The notes: generated by a model from the letters alone, not told the origin. Shown: positions 1 through 7,325, counted from the stretch's first letter. The stretch: DNA of 9,887 nucleotides from Rhizobium leguminosarum (GCF_001652265.1 NZ_LWBS01000015.1:1-9887); one strand, 5' to 3'. Numbers and translations: made by a program.

Positions 1-1
1 C

Positions 2-241
2 TTGAGGATCGCTACCACTTGCGGCTTCGCGGACGTGAATGCTATGCGCCGGGTCTTCGCCAAAACCATCGGCGTAAGTCCGAATGACTACAGGAGCCGT
101 TTCCAGACATCGTCGAAGCCATCGCAAACCATGCCTATTGGCGATGCTAAAGGGCACCCGCGGAGGGCTCTCGCGATGGAGATAGCGTTAGCTACCTCCC
201 ATCCGGGCGCGGTCAGCGGGCGAGGAGCGCGAGCGGTTTGA
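2..241 (+). CDS. AraC-family transcriptional regulator, C-terminal end only (cut by window edge)
   Basis: The reading frame is open to the left edge, so only the end of the protein is visible. The first 35 residues read as the second helix-turn-helix of an AraC/XylS DNA-binding domain: IATTCGFADVNAMRRVFAKT followed by IGVSPNDYRSRF, which matches the family's usual 'ia..cGF.....frR.F....GvsP..yR..F' end. About 40 low-complexity, Ala/Gly/Arg-rich residues follow to the TGA at 239-241; this tail is longer than usual for the family. The pattern resembles GlxA-like AraC regulators (amidase-like N-terminus plus AraC HTH), but the N-terminal domain is outside the window, so ligand and targets cannot be inferred. 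It is separated from the catabolic operon by a pseudogene and an AsnC gene, so it probably does not control that operon. Confidence 0.85.
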   Translation: MRIATTCGFADVNAMRRVFAKTIGVSPNDYRSRFQTSSKPSQTMPIGDAKGHPRRALAMEIALATSHPGAVSGRGARAV

Positions 242-278
242 GTTTGCGTCTGTGGCATTGAATTTCTTCACACACCAA

Positions 279-432
279 CCGACCCAGGATGATCGGAAAG
301 TCCGGGCCAACCGCCCCCCCGAATGGCAGCGACGACCTCGCTTGCGAACCGTGACCGCTCCTTGATCGTCGCACCACCATAGCGATCGGTAAGGCAGTTG
401 GTGCCTGACCATAAACGAACGATATTCGAACC
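279..432 (-). pseudogene. Remnant of NADH:flavin oxidoreductase (Old Yellow Enzyme family), frameshifted
   Basis: Read on the minus strand from about 432 to 319, one frame gives LWSGTNCLTDRYGG followed by KERSRFASEVVAAIRG. From 314 to 279 the neighbouring frame gives AVGPDFPIILGR. Joined, this matches the conserved Old Yellow Enzyme stretch 'f..GTN.RTDeYGG....R.RFa.EvvaavR..vGpdFpiilR', which lies after the substrate-binding His/Asn region of the flavin barrel. The two halves are out of frame by one base at a run of seven C on the plus strand (314-320); six would restore the frame. I see no family resemblance beyond either end, so only about 51 codons of a roughly 370-residue enzyme survive. 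It is a decayed fragment, not a working gene. A sequencing error at the homopolymer could explain the frameshift but not the missing ends. Confidence 0.6.
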
Positions 433-472
433 CTGTTGACCCGCAACGCTCAATCTTTGGTTCAAACGGGTC

Positions 473-949
473 TCACACCGGAATTGGGCCGTAGGTCTTG
501 ACGTTTTCCATGGACACGCAGGTGCGGAAACTTTTGACGTTGCCCGCGTCAAAAAACAACCTCCGCGTGACCTCATTGTACTCTGCCATGTCCTTCACGT
601 TGAGGATCAGGATGAAGTCCATCTCGCCAGTGACGTAATAGCACTGCTGAACCTGTGGACACCGGTTGAAGCGATCCTTCATTGCATCCAGCAGGTCCAA
701 CCGTTCATTCTCGGTGGTGACATGGACGATGATCGTCAGCGGCCGCCCGACGGCAGTCTCGTCCAGCACCGCAATATCTTGTCGGATGACTTTTGTTTCG
801 CGCAGATGCTGAAGTCGGCGTGCGACCGCGGGAGGCGACAGCCCAATTTTCTCTGCGATGACGCGTTGAGACGCATGGTTGTCCTGCTGCACCATGCGCA
901 GGATTTTCACATCGAAGTCATCGAGCTCAACTGCGACAGATCGAACCAC
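473..949 (-). CDS. Lrp/AsnC-family transcriptional regulator
   Basis: A 158-residue protein, the usual length for the family. Residues about 9-57 form the AsnC-type helix-turn-helix: LDDFDVKILRMVQQD, then SQRVIAEKIGLSPPAVARR with LQHLRETKVI. Residues about 70-150 form the RAM/effector domain, with the typical VQQCYYVTGEMDFIL segment and a C-terminal SMENVKTYGPIPV. The GTG at 949 is chosen as start because GAGGGG lies just upstream (959-954) and the conserved LDxxD motif then begins near residue 9; the frame continues open upstream to 1039 but without family similarity. The gene faces the catabolic operon across a 104-base gap. Divergent AsnC regulators of this kind usually control the neighbouring amino acid pathway and respond to a substrate or intermediate, as DoeX/AsnC does in ectoine loci. 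Control of the operon and the effector identity here are inferences. Confidence 0.92.
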   Translation of the reverse strand: MVRSVAVELDDFDVKILRMVQQDNHASQRVIAEKIGLSPPAVARRLQHLRETKVIRQDIAVLDETAVGRPLTIIVHVTTENERLDLLDAMKDRFNRCPQVQQCYYVTGEMDFILILNVKDMAEYNEVTRRLFFDAGNVKSFRTCVSMENVKTYGPIPV

Positions 950-1053
950 ATTTCCCCTCGTTCGCGCAAACTTCTTGCAAAGACTACGTGAAATGAGAGC
1001 AGAAATAAAGGTCGTTACGCAATATTGTCTCGCAATCAACGAACGAGGCGGCC
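950..1053. promoter_or_regulatory. Divergent control region between AsnC regulator and catabolic operon
   Basis: This 104-base gap must hold the promoters of both divergent units. It contains four GCAA boxes (starting near 966, 977, 1019 and 1032). Two of them form an inverted pair, GCAA-N5-TTGC (966-978). Another lies in a perfect 8-base palindrome, CAATATTG (1020-1027), flanked by two CGCAAT copies 13 bases apart. AT-centred inverted repeats in several phased copies are what Lrp/AsnC octamers usually bind, so this is the natural operator for the adjacent regulator. I could not identify convincing -35/-10 pairs by eye. Confidence 0.5.
954..959 (-). promoter_or_regulatory. Ribosome binding site fixing the GTG start of the AsnC gene
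   Basis: On the minus strand GAGGGG lies four bases before the GTG at 949-947. It favours this start over the upstream in-frame ATG at 1039, which would place 30 unconserved residues before the helix-turn-helix. Confidence 0.6.
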
Positions 1054-2253
1054 ATGATCCATTTCCATTCTCCCGACCACGATCTTCTAACCGAGTCCGA
1101 CAAGGTGCTTCTCGGCGCTGCGGCGCCGAACCTTGTACGCCCCTACCTCAGCCTCTGGCGAATCGAACGTTCAACGCCGCTGATCTTGCTGCCAGAGATC
1201 GCGCAGGCAACTGAAGTGGCGACGGTCGTAATGAAGGACGAGGGACAGCGGCTAGGTCTCGGCAGCTTCAAGGCGCTTGGCGGGGCATATGCGGTGATGA
1301 CCCTTTTTAAGCGCATGCTGGAGGCGCACCTCGAAGACAACATCTCCATCGCGCAGCTCATCTCTCCAGCAGCTCGTGGATTCGCGGCATCGATTACGTT
1401 CTGCTGCGCCACCGACGGAAACCATGGGAAGTCGGTGGCCGCCGGCGCGCGCATTCTTGGTTGCCGTTCGGTCATCTTTGTCCATGAGGGGGTGACAACC
1501 GCCCGCGCTGCGGCGATCGGCGCGGATGAAATCGTGCGGGTCAAGGGCAACTACGACATGTCTGTCGATGAAGCCGAACGGGTCAGCAAGGAGCGCGGTT
1601 GGCTGCTCGTTTCAGATACATCATGGGAGGGCTACGAGGAAATCCCATCGTTGGTGGCACAGGGGTATACAATTCTCGCTGAAGAGGCCTTGGATCAGAT
1701 CGAAGAACTTAACATCGATCCGCCGACCCACGTGTTTCTACAGGCAGGCGTCGGTGGCTTTGCAAGCAGCATTTCGCTCCACCTCAATGAGGCGCTTGGA
1801 CACGAGAACATAAAGACGATTGTCGTCGAGCCTGACCGTGCAGCCTGCCTGTTCATGTCTGCAAAGGCCGGACGGCTCTCTTCGTTTTCACCCACCGAAC
1901 CAACCATTATGGCCATGCTTGAGTGCTACACGCCGTCTCTGGTCGCCTGGCGGATCCTGAACGCAACCGCGACCGCATTCGCCACAGTTTCGGAAGAGGA
2001 GGCGAAGGACGCCATGCGCAAGCTGGCTTTCCGAAAACATCCCATCGTCGCGGGTGAGAGTGGTTGCGCCGGGCTGGCGGGGCTGCTGACCGTTGCCGGT
2101 GATCCAGAGGTGCGTAGGAGACTTGGCCTTAACGATAGTAGCCGCGTCCTCCTCATCAACACGGAAGGTGCAACCGATCCAGCTTCTTACGAAAACATCG
2201 TCGGTTCCACCGCTGATGACGTGCTTCGGAACGTTGCCAACCATTCAAGTTGA
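1054..2253 (+). CDS. dpaL: Diaminopropionate ammonia-lyase-type PLP enzyme
   Basis: Fold-type II PLP enzyme of 399 residues, close to E. coli YgeX/DpaL (about 398). The family converts 2,3-diaminopropionate to pyruvate and two ammonia in the cytoplasm. The lysine motif GLGSFKALGGAYAV places the PLP Schiff-base lysine at K73. ATDGNHGKSVA (D121) matches the DGNHG loop carrying the catalytic aspartate of the E. coli enzyme. DTSWEGYEEIPSLVAQGY is a family hallmark, and QAGVGGFAS (about 230-238) is the phosphate-binding loop. INTEGATDP lies near the C-terminus. The ATG at 1054 has GAGG five bases upstream. The gene opens the operon, facing the AsnC regulator. The main alternative is a threonine dehydratase/EutB-like deaminase, but the K and DGNHG contexts fit DpaL better. 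The partner hydrolases downstream suggest that it receives diaminopropionate released from a substituted precursor. Confidence 0.85.
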   Translation: MIHFHSPDHDLLTESDKVLLGAAAPNLVRPYLSLWRIERSTPLILLPEIAQATEVATVVMKDEGQRLGLGSFKALGGAYAVMTLFKRMLEAHLEDNISIAQLISPAARGFAASITFCCATDGNHGKSVAAGARILGCRSVIFVHEGVTTARAAAIGADEIVRVKGNYDMSVDEAERVSKERGWLLVSDTSWEGYEEIPSLVAQGYTILAEEALDQIEELNIDPPTHVFLQAGVGGFASSISLHLNEALGHENIKTIVVEPDRAACLFMSAKAGRLSSFSPTEPTIMAMLECYTPSLVAWRILNATATAFATVSEEEAKDAMRKLAFRKHPIVAGESGCAGLAGLLTVAGDPEVRRRLGLNDSSRVLLINTEGATDPASYENIVGSTADDVLRNVANHSS

Positions 2254-2285
2254 TATGCCAAATCGCAATCAACCCAACCCTATAG

Positions 2286-2292
2286 AAAGGGA
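2286..2292 (+). promoter_or_regulatory. Ribosome binding site deciding the GTG start of the M24 gene
   Basis: AAAGGGA seven bases before the GTG at 2300 supports that start. The in-frame ATG at 2255, two bases after the lyase stop, has no comparable site upstream. Confidence 0.55.
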
Positions 2293-2299
2293 ACAAAAA

Positions 2300-3472
2300 G
2301 TGAGCGCCATCAACATTCCCCAGCGCGGCTTTTCGCCAAAAGAATTCGAAACCCGCGTTGAGCGCGCAAGACAGATCATGCACAGGCACAAGTTCGATGC
2401 GCTGCTGGTCTCTTCGCCGCCGAATGTCCGCTATTTTACGGGATTTGACTCCCAATTCTGGGAAAGCCCGACCAGGCCGTGGTTCGTCGTCGTTCCGCTC
2501 GAAGGGGATCCGGTAGCCGTCATCCCCGAAATCGGAGCGCCGGAAATGGCGCTGACCTGGATGAAGGACATTCGCACCTGGCAGGCTCCAAATCCCGAGG
2601 ATGACGGCATCTCGCTGCTCAAGTCGACGATCGAAAGCTTCCCACGGCGCTATGGTCGCATTGGTGCGGAGCTTGGCCGCGAGATGGCGTTACGCATGCC
2701 TGTGTCGGATCTGCTTAGATTGCGCGATACCCTCGCGCTTGAGATCGCCGATGGATCGCCCTGCATTTGGGAAATCCGCATGGTCAAGACCCCGGCGGAA
2801 ATCGACCACATCCATTACATTTGCCAAATTGCAAGCGATGCTTACGAGGCGCTCCCCGCGAGTATTTCAATCGGCGAGAGCGAACGCGAGATCGCCCGAA
2901 AGCTACGGATTGACATTGCCCGCCGCGGGGCGGACGCCACCCCATTCATGCCGGCGATCTCCGGACCGGGCGGCGTGTCGCAGATCGTGTGTGGGCCTCA
3001 CGACCGTCTGATCCAGGCGGGTGATGTTCTTTTTATCGATACAGGTTCAACATTTGACGGGTACTTCTGTGACTTCGATCGGAACTACGCGATCGGCAGC
3101 ATCTCCGACGAAGCAAAACGCGTTCATGACGCCCTTTGGCTGGCGACGGAGGTCGGAATCGCTGCGGCTGTGCCTGGCGCGAAGACCGACGACGTGTTTC
3201 GCGCCATGGCGAAGATCATTGACGATGCCGGTGCCATTGGCAACAATGTCGGCCGCCTTGGCCACGGGTTGGGATTGCAGTTGACCGAACCGCCTTCCCA
3301 CAGGCTCGGTGATGACACCTTGATCGTCGAGAATATGGTGCTGACCATCGAACCCGGAATGGAATACGCGCCAGGGAAAATGATCGTCCACGAAGAGAAC
3401 ATCGCCATCACCAAGGACGGACCGCGGCTCCTGACCAAGCGGGCGCCGCGGGAGATGCCAACAATCCGCTAA
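2300..3472 (+). CDS. M24 family hydrolase, ectoine hydrolase/Xaa-Pro peptidase-like
   Basis: About 390 residues with the two-domain creatinase/aminopeptidase P architecture. The N-terminal creatinase-like domain (about 1-145) contains RHKFDALLVSSPPNVRYFTG; the C-terminal pita-bread domain runs from about 150. All five M24 metal ligands are present: D247 (FIDTGS), D258 (CDFDRN), H322 (GHGLGL), E351 (TIEPGM) and E365 (HEENIAIT). True creatinases lack this set, so creatine hydrolysis is unlikely. The stretches GHGLGLQLTEPPS and MIVHEENIAIT resemble, as I recall them, the EutD/DoeA ectoine hydrolases, which open a cyclic amidine; classical aminopeptidases P have HE where this has TE. There is no signal peptide, so it acts in the cytoplasm. 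It follows the lyase by 46 bases, in the same operon. Likely roles are ring opening or cleavage of a substituted diaminopropionate, or dipeptide hydrolysis. The GTG start follows AAAGGGA; an ATG at 2255 is the alternative. Confidence 0.85.
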   Translation: MSAINIPQRGFSPKEFETRVERARQIMHRHKFDALLVSSPPNVRYFTGFDSQFWESPTRPWFVVVPLEGDPVAVIPEIGAPEMALTWMKDIRTWQAPNPEDDGISLLKSTIESFPRRYGRIGAELGREMALRMPVSDLLRLRDTLALEIADGSPCIWEIRMVKTPAEIDHIHYICQIASDAYEALPASISIGESEREIARKLRIDIARRGADATPFMPAISGPGGVSQIVCGPHDRLIQAGDVLFIDTGSTFDGYFCDFDRNYAIGSISDEAKRVHDALWLATEVGIAAAVPGAKTDDVFRAMAKIIDDAGAIGNNVGRLGHGLGLQLTEPPSHRLGDDTLIVENMVLTIEPGMEYAPGKMIVHEENIAITKDGPRLLTKRAPREMPTIR

Positions 3473-3555
3473 GAGTTTCGGGAGGGAAAACGGAGGAGGA
3501 CTGCTTCAACACCGCGCGGATGGTCCGCACGGGAAACACAAAAATGGGGAATAAA

Positions 3556-4392
3556 ATGCACAAGAAAATTATTTCGGCCGTCGTAGTGGCATTCACCGCA
3601 TTGGCCACAATGACCGCAAGTGGATCGTCTGCGGCAGCGGGAAACCTCAAGACGATTACCGAGGGGACTTTGCTGGTCGGCTCGGACCAGGTGTACCCGC
3701 CTTACGACTATCTTGAGGATGGTGTGACGAAGGGCTTTGACGCCGATGTCATGGCTATCATAGCGCCGAAGCTAGGTGTGGAAGTGACGTTTATGGATAC
3801 GCGCTTTGCCAGTCTCATCCCGGGTCTTCAGGCAAACCGCTTTGATATGATCGCGTCTGCGCTCTATGTCACGCCTGCGCGCGCCAAAGTGGTTGATTAC
3901 ATCGCTTATGCCAAAACGGGCGGCTCGTTGATGGTGCGCGCCGACGACACCTTCGAACCAAAGACACCGGAAGACCTTTGCGGCAAGCGGGTGGCTAACC
4001 TCAAGGGCGCGGCCTGGGTGCCCGAACTGCAGAAGGTTTCGCAAGAGAGATGCGGTTCCAACCCAATCGACGTCAAGGAGTTCGTAACGTCGGCCGAAGC
4101 AGCGCAAGCACTCCTGTCGCGCGGCGCCGATGTCGTGTTCGACGATGCCGGTGTATCAAAAGCGGCATTGGTTGCATCGGGTAACCGACTGAAGATCACG
4201 TCCTCTGAAATTCTCTTTCCGGTCATCATGGGACTGGCGGTGAAGAAAGGCAATGATCAGTTGCTTGCCGGACTCAAAGAGGCATTCGAGCCGCTGAAAT
4301 CGAGTGAGGAATACAAGGCGATTCTCGCCAAATACAACCTTGATCTCCCGACCGATGCCGAAATCGCCTCTGCGTTGACCGAGGCCAAGTAA
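3556..4392 (+). CDS. Amino acid ABC transporter, periplasmic substrate-binding protein
   Basis: A 278-residue family 3 solute-binding protein (SBP_bac_3, HisJ/GlnH type). Residues 1-28 form a Sec signal peptide: MHKKIIS, a hydrophobic stretch, then SSAAA with probable cleavage before GNLKT. The mature start [14 protein letters not shown] and [16 protein letters not shown] are typical. R109 in [10 protein letters not shown] is at the position that binds the ligand carboxylate in this family, and D196/D197 in VVFDDAGVS near the one that binds the alpha-amino group, so the ligand should be an alpha-amino acid. C142 and C166 could form a disulfide. The start at 3556 follows GGGGA by five bases; in-frame ATGs at 3520 and 3544 would only lengthen the signal region. 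It supplies the permease-ATPase fusion encoded next. The exact ligand cannot be read from sequence; context suggests a diaminopropionate derivative. Confidence 0.93.
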   Translation: MHKKIISAVVVAFTALATMTASGSSAAAGNLKTITEGTLLVGSDQVYPPYDYLEDGVTKGFDADVMAIIAPKLGVEVTFMDTRFASLIPGLQANRFDMIASALYVTPARAKVVDYIAYAKTGGSLMVRADDTFEPKTPEDLCGKRVANLKGAAWVPELQKVSQERCGSNPIDVKEFVTSAEAAQALLSRGADVVFDDAGVSKAALVASGNRLKITSSEILFPVIMGLAVKKGNDQLLAGLKEAFEPLKSSEEYKAILAKYNLDLPTDAEIASALTEAK

Positions 4393-4403
4393 CCTCACTC
4401 CGT

Positions 4404-4427
4404 CCCGGGTCGCCCTGGCGGCTCGGG
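4404..4427 (+). other. Strong intergenic stem-loop between binding protein and transporter genes
   Basis: Twelve bases after the binding-protein stop, CCCGGGTCGC can pair with GCGGCTCGGG (two G-U wobbles) around a CCTG loop, giving a GC-rich stem of about 10 pairs. No T-run follows, so it is not a typical intrinsic terminator. Stem-loops at this place in ABC operons commonly protect the upstream transcript, so that binding protein is made in excess of membrane components. That role is inferred. Confidence 0.6.
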
Positions 4428-4451
4428 CATCCTCTGTTGGAAACTGAAGAT

Positions 4452-5960
4452 ATGGCTTTCGATTGGTCTTACACAGTCGGGCTCCTGTGGAGCCGCGACT
4501 TTTGGAATGCGACCTTGCTGGTCGTCGAGCTCAGCGTTGCGACATGGGTGCTAGCCGTAGTCCTTGGCTTTTTCGTCGCCCTTGCCGACCGCTCCGGCCT
4601 CATGGTTGTGAGGCGCGCTGCTGCACTATACGTCTGGTTCTTTAGGAGCCTTCCGCTTCTCGTGCTGCTAATCTTTGTCTACAACCTCCCCCAGGCCTTC
4701 CCTTCGACATCGGCTCTCCTCTCAATTCCTTTCGTTGCGGGACTCTTGGCCATGGTGCTGAGTGAGACGGCGTACATCGCGGAAATTCACCGCGGCGCTC
4801 TTGTTTCGGTGGGAAAGGGCCAGTACGAGGCGGGTCGCGTCCTTGGCCTCTCACGGGCTGGAATCCAGCGCCTGATTGTGATCCCACAGGCACTGCGTAT
4901 TGCTCTCCCCTCGCTTGGTAACGAGTTCGTATCGATCGTAAAGCTGACATCACTCGTGTCGGTCATTTCGCTCGCTGAAATCCTCCTGGTCGGCCAACGC
5001 TACTACACCCAAAACTTCAAGGTCATCGAAACGATGGTGGCCGTCGCCTTCTACTATATCCTGATCGTCACCGTTTTTGATACCGGACTGAAGGCGCTCG
5101 AACGGCGGCTGGACTTTTCCAGACGCTTGGCCGAGCTAACCACGGAGGATGTGGCATCGAACGGCGAGATTGCAGAAGAAATCGGCACCGACAGTCCGCC
5201 AGCGTCCAGGCAGCCTGCCATCCGGCTGGAGCGCGGTGGCAAGTCATTCGGTATTTATCCGGTCTTCCAGGATCTGAACCTTGCCGTGAAACCCGGTGAA
5301 GTTGTCTCCATTATCGGACCGTCCGGATCTGGGAAAACCACACTCATTCGCTCACTGAACGGACTCGAAACGCTTGAGCACGGCGTGGTCTATCTCGAAG
5401 AGAAACCCTTCCTTGCGGGGTCGAAAGAGAAGCTCGCCAAATCACTCCGTCATGTCAGCAGCGACGCACTCCGGATCGGAATGGTTTTCCAGAACTTCAA
5501 TCTCTTCCCGCACCGCACAGCGCTTGAGAACGTCATGATCGGCCCCCTGTATCACAAGCGCGCAAGTGCTTCGGAGCTTCGGCAGGAAGCGCGGACCATG
5601 CTCAACGATGTCGGAATGCTTGTCCACGAGAACAAGTATCCGCATCAACTTTCCGGAGGCCAGCAGCAGCGCGTCGCCATAGCGCGCGCGCTCGCAATGC
5701 ACCCGTCGATTCTCTTGTTCGACGAACCCACATCCGCGCTTGATCCTGAAACCGTCGGCGAAGTGCTCCGGATCATGGCCGCGCTGGCGCGATCGGGTCG
5801 AACTATGGTGATCGTCACACACGAGATGAAGTTTGCAATGGAGGTCTCCGACCGGGTCGTCTTTATGGAGAAAGGACGGATCGTGTTTGACGGATCTCCG
5901 GCGCTACTGGCCGAGCGAAGGAGAGAGGACGGTCGACTGGCTGAATTTGTCCGCATCTAA
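4452..5960 (+). CDS. Amino acid ABC transporter, permease and ATP-binding protein fused in one chain
   Basis: A 502-residue fusion. Residues about 1-220 are a polar amino acid permease (HisM/GlnP type) with several hydrophobic helices and the EAA coupling loop near 126-145 ([14 protein letters not shown], then [10 protein letters not shown]). An acidic linker (about 225-255) leads to a complete ABC ATPase: Walker [10 protein letters not shown] (289-297), Q-loop [11 protein letters not shown], signature [14 protein letters not shown] (from 400), Walker [13 protein letters not shown] (from 420) and the H-loop histidine 457 (IVTHEM). A homodimer would supply both transmembrane and both nucleotide-binding units, so with the upstream binding protein it forms a complete importer in the inner membrane. 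Such permease/ATPase fusions are known in rhizobial polar amino acid transporters. The ATG at 4452 is preferred over a TTG at 4437. It is separated from the binding-protein gene by a stem-loop. Confidence 0.93.
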   Translation: MAFDWSYTVGLLWSRDFWNATLLVVELSVATWVLAVVLGFFVALADRSGLMVVRRAAALYVWFFRSLPLLVLLIFVYNLPQAFPSTSALLSIPFVAGLLAMVLSETAYIAEIHRGALVSVGKGQYEAGRVLGLSRAGIQRLIVIPQALRIALPSLGNEFVSIVKLTSLVSVISLAEILLVGQRYYTQNFKVIETMVAVAFYYILIVTVFDTGLKALERRLDFSRRLAELTTEDVASNGEIAEEIGTDSPPASRQPAIRLERGGKSFGIYPVFQDLNLAVKPGEVVSIIGPSGSGKTTLIRSLNGLETLEHGVVYLEEKPFLAGSKEKLAKSLRHVSSDALRIGMVFQNFNLFPHRTALENVMIGPLYHKRASASELRQEARTMLNDVGMLVHENKYPHQLSGGQQQRVAIARALAMHPSILLFDEPTSALDPETVGEVLRIMAALARSGRTMVIVTHEMKFAMEVSDRVVFMEKGRIVFDGSPALLAERRREDGRLAEFVRI

Positions 5961-5970
5961 GGGAGTAATG

Positions 5971-6051
5971 ATGGCAGCGCGGGCGATTTCAGATGAACAA
6001 AAGCTGGCTGAGGCAACAACGCTTCACGCCGATACCAAAGGTCAAATATGA
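5971..6051 (+). CDS. Possible 26-residue peptide, coupled to the M20 gene
   Basis: After the transporter stop, GGGAG (5961-5965) stands five bases before ATG 5971 (a second ATG lies at 5968). The frame reads MAARAISDEQKLAEATTLHA and ends six residues later in TGA at 6049-6051, which overlaps the ATG of the M20 gene in an ATGA arrangement. Such an arrangement allows translational coupling. The peptide is hydrophilic, has no signal or membrane segment, and I recognise no family. The M20 gene also has its own AAAGG site inside this frame, so coupling is not required. It could be a leader peptide, a small protein or chance. Confidence 0.35.
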   Translation: MAARAISDEQKLAEATTLHADTKGQI

Positions 6052-7292
6052 GCGATATCTCGGTTGATGGGGACCGTCTCCTAGGGCGTCTCAAGGAGCT
6101 TGGAAATATCGGACGTGACGCTGGTGGGCGACTTGTCCGGCTTGCCGGATCTGACGGCGACAAACTTGGGAGAGACCTCTTCGTTTGCTGGCTCAGCCAA
6201 GCAGGTCTCGACGTTGCAGTCGACCGTATCGGCAATATCTTTGGTATATGGCGCCCGGCCGGAACTGAAGACTGCCTGCCCCTCATGCTTGGTTCACATA
6301 TCGACACCGTCATCAATGCCGGTATTTACGATGGATGCTACGGCGTTGTCGCCGGGCTTGAAGTAATACAGGCACTCAAAGCGGCAAATTTTCGGCCGAT
6401 ACGTCCAATAGCGGTTGCAGCCTTCACCAATGAGGAGGGTGTGCGGTTCGCACCTGACATGATGGGGTCGCTGGTCTATGCCCGGGGCTTGGACGTGGAT
6501 GCCGCGCTCTCGACGGTCGGCACCGATGGAGCGATCCTCGGCGAGGAACTCAAACGCATCGGTTACGCTGGAGCGGAAGCGCCCGGGTTCCTGAAGCCCT
6601 TTGCCTACGTGGAGCTTCACATTGAACAGGGCCCTGTCCTGGAAAGGGAGGGTATCGCCCTGGGAGCGGTGGAGAACCTGCAAGGCATCTCCTGGCAAAG
6701 GATTACGGTTGAGGGCACCGCCAACCACGCAGGGACAACCCCAATTAACATGCGGTCGGATGCGGGCTACGGAGCCGCCCGTATCATTGCCTATCTTCGC
6801 GAACGTGCCCGTTCTTCAGCTACCCCCACGGTTGCGACGGTCGGCTGCCTCGATCTCGAACCCAATGCGATCAACGTCATTCCGTCTCGCGCTACGTTGA
6901 CCGTCGATCTCCGCGACCCATTCGAGCATAGGCTCAGAGAGGAGAGCAAAGCATTGGGGGCATTTTTGGAAATGCTGGCACGGGAGGAACAGTTGCTGAT
7001 ATCAGCTGAGGAGCTGGCTCAGTCCAGTCCTGTCGCCTTTAACCAGGAGATCGTGCAAATGATCGAAGGTGCTGCGGAAAAGCGCGGTCTTACCTGCCGC
7101 CGCATGACCTCCGGCGCTGGGCATGACGCGCAGATGATCGCGCCAATCGCGCCAACCGCGATGATTTTTGTTCCCAGCTGCGGCGGCATCAGTCACAACC
7201 CTGCCGAATATACATCAAAGGCCGACTTGATCGCAGGTGCCAACGTACTGATGGATGTCGTTCGCCATATCTCATCGCAAGCGTGTATATAG
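6048..7292 (+). CDS. M20 family amidohydrolase (N-carbamoyl amino acid hydrolase/allantoate amidohydrolase type)
   Basis: A 414-residue Zn-dependent amidohydrolase of the HyuC/AllC/beta-ureidopropionase branch of M20. The metal ligands are in canonical spacing: H84 and D95 (GSHIDTV...YDG), E130 (with E129, in TNEEG), H191 (ELHIEQGPVLE) and H383 (GGISHNPAEYT). The dimerisation/lid domain (about 210-325) has GTANHAGTTP, RSDAG and LEPNAINVIP followed by VDLRDP; the last Asn and Arg are characteristic of enzymes binding ureido acids. SGAGHDAQ (H359) is also conserved. This branch hydrolyses N-carbamoyl amino acids, allantoate and relatives, releasing ammonia and CO2 from the carbamoyl group; some members act on N-acyl groups. 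It is cytoplasmic. AAAGG lies six bases upstream of the ATG. As last gene of the operon it probably frees the amino group that the lyase needs. In E. coli, dpaL is also followed by an M20 gene (ygeY). Confidence 0.88.
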   Translation: MSDISVDGDRLLGRLKELGNIGRDAGGRLVRLAGSDGDKLGRDLFVCWLSQAGLDVAVDRIGNIFGIWRPAGTEDCLPLMLGSHIDTVINAGIYDGCYGVVAGLEVIQALKAANFRPIRPIAVAAFTNEEGVRFAPDMMGSLVYARGLDVDAALSTVGTDGAILGEELKRIGYAGAEAPGFLKPFAYVELHIEQGPVLEREGIALGAVENLQGISWQRITVEGTANHAGTTPINMRSDAGYGAARIIAYLRERARSSATPTVATVGCLDLEPNAINVIPSRATLTVDLRDPFEHRLREESKALGAFLEMLAREEQLLISAEELAQSSPVAFNQEIVQMIEGAAEKRGLTCRRMTSGAGHDAQMIAPIAPTAMIFVPSCGGISHNPAEYTSKADLIAGANVLMDVVRHISSQACI

Positions 7293-7325
7293 CTAACACC
7301 GAGATTTTGACTTCTCGAAGCTGCC

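Noticed and set aside
2255..2299. ATG at 2255, two bases after the lyase stop, as start of the M24 gene.
   Set aside because: No ribosome binding site precedes it and the added 15 residues are polar and unconserved, whereas GTG 2300 has AAAGGGA at good spacing. It is kept only as the alternative.
3516..3528. Small perfect hairpin GCGGA-TGG-TCCGC between the M24 and binding-protein genes.
   Set aside because: Five pairs with a three-base loop and no T-run. It could be a minor RNA element but nothing supports a function.
7300..7317. Inverted repeat CGAGA-N8-TCTCG after the M20 stop as a terminator for the catabolic operon.
   Set aside because: Only five pairs and no following T-run; too weak to call.
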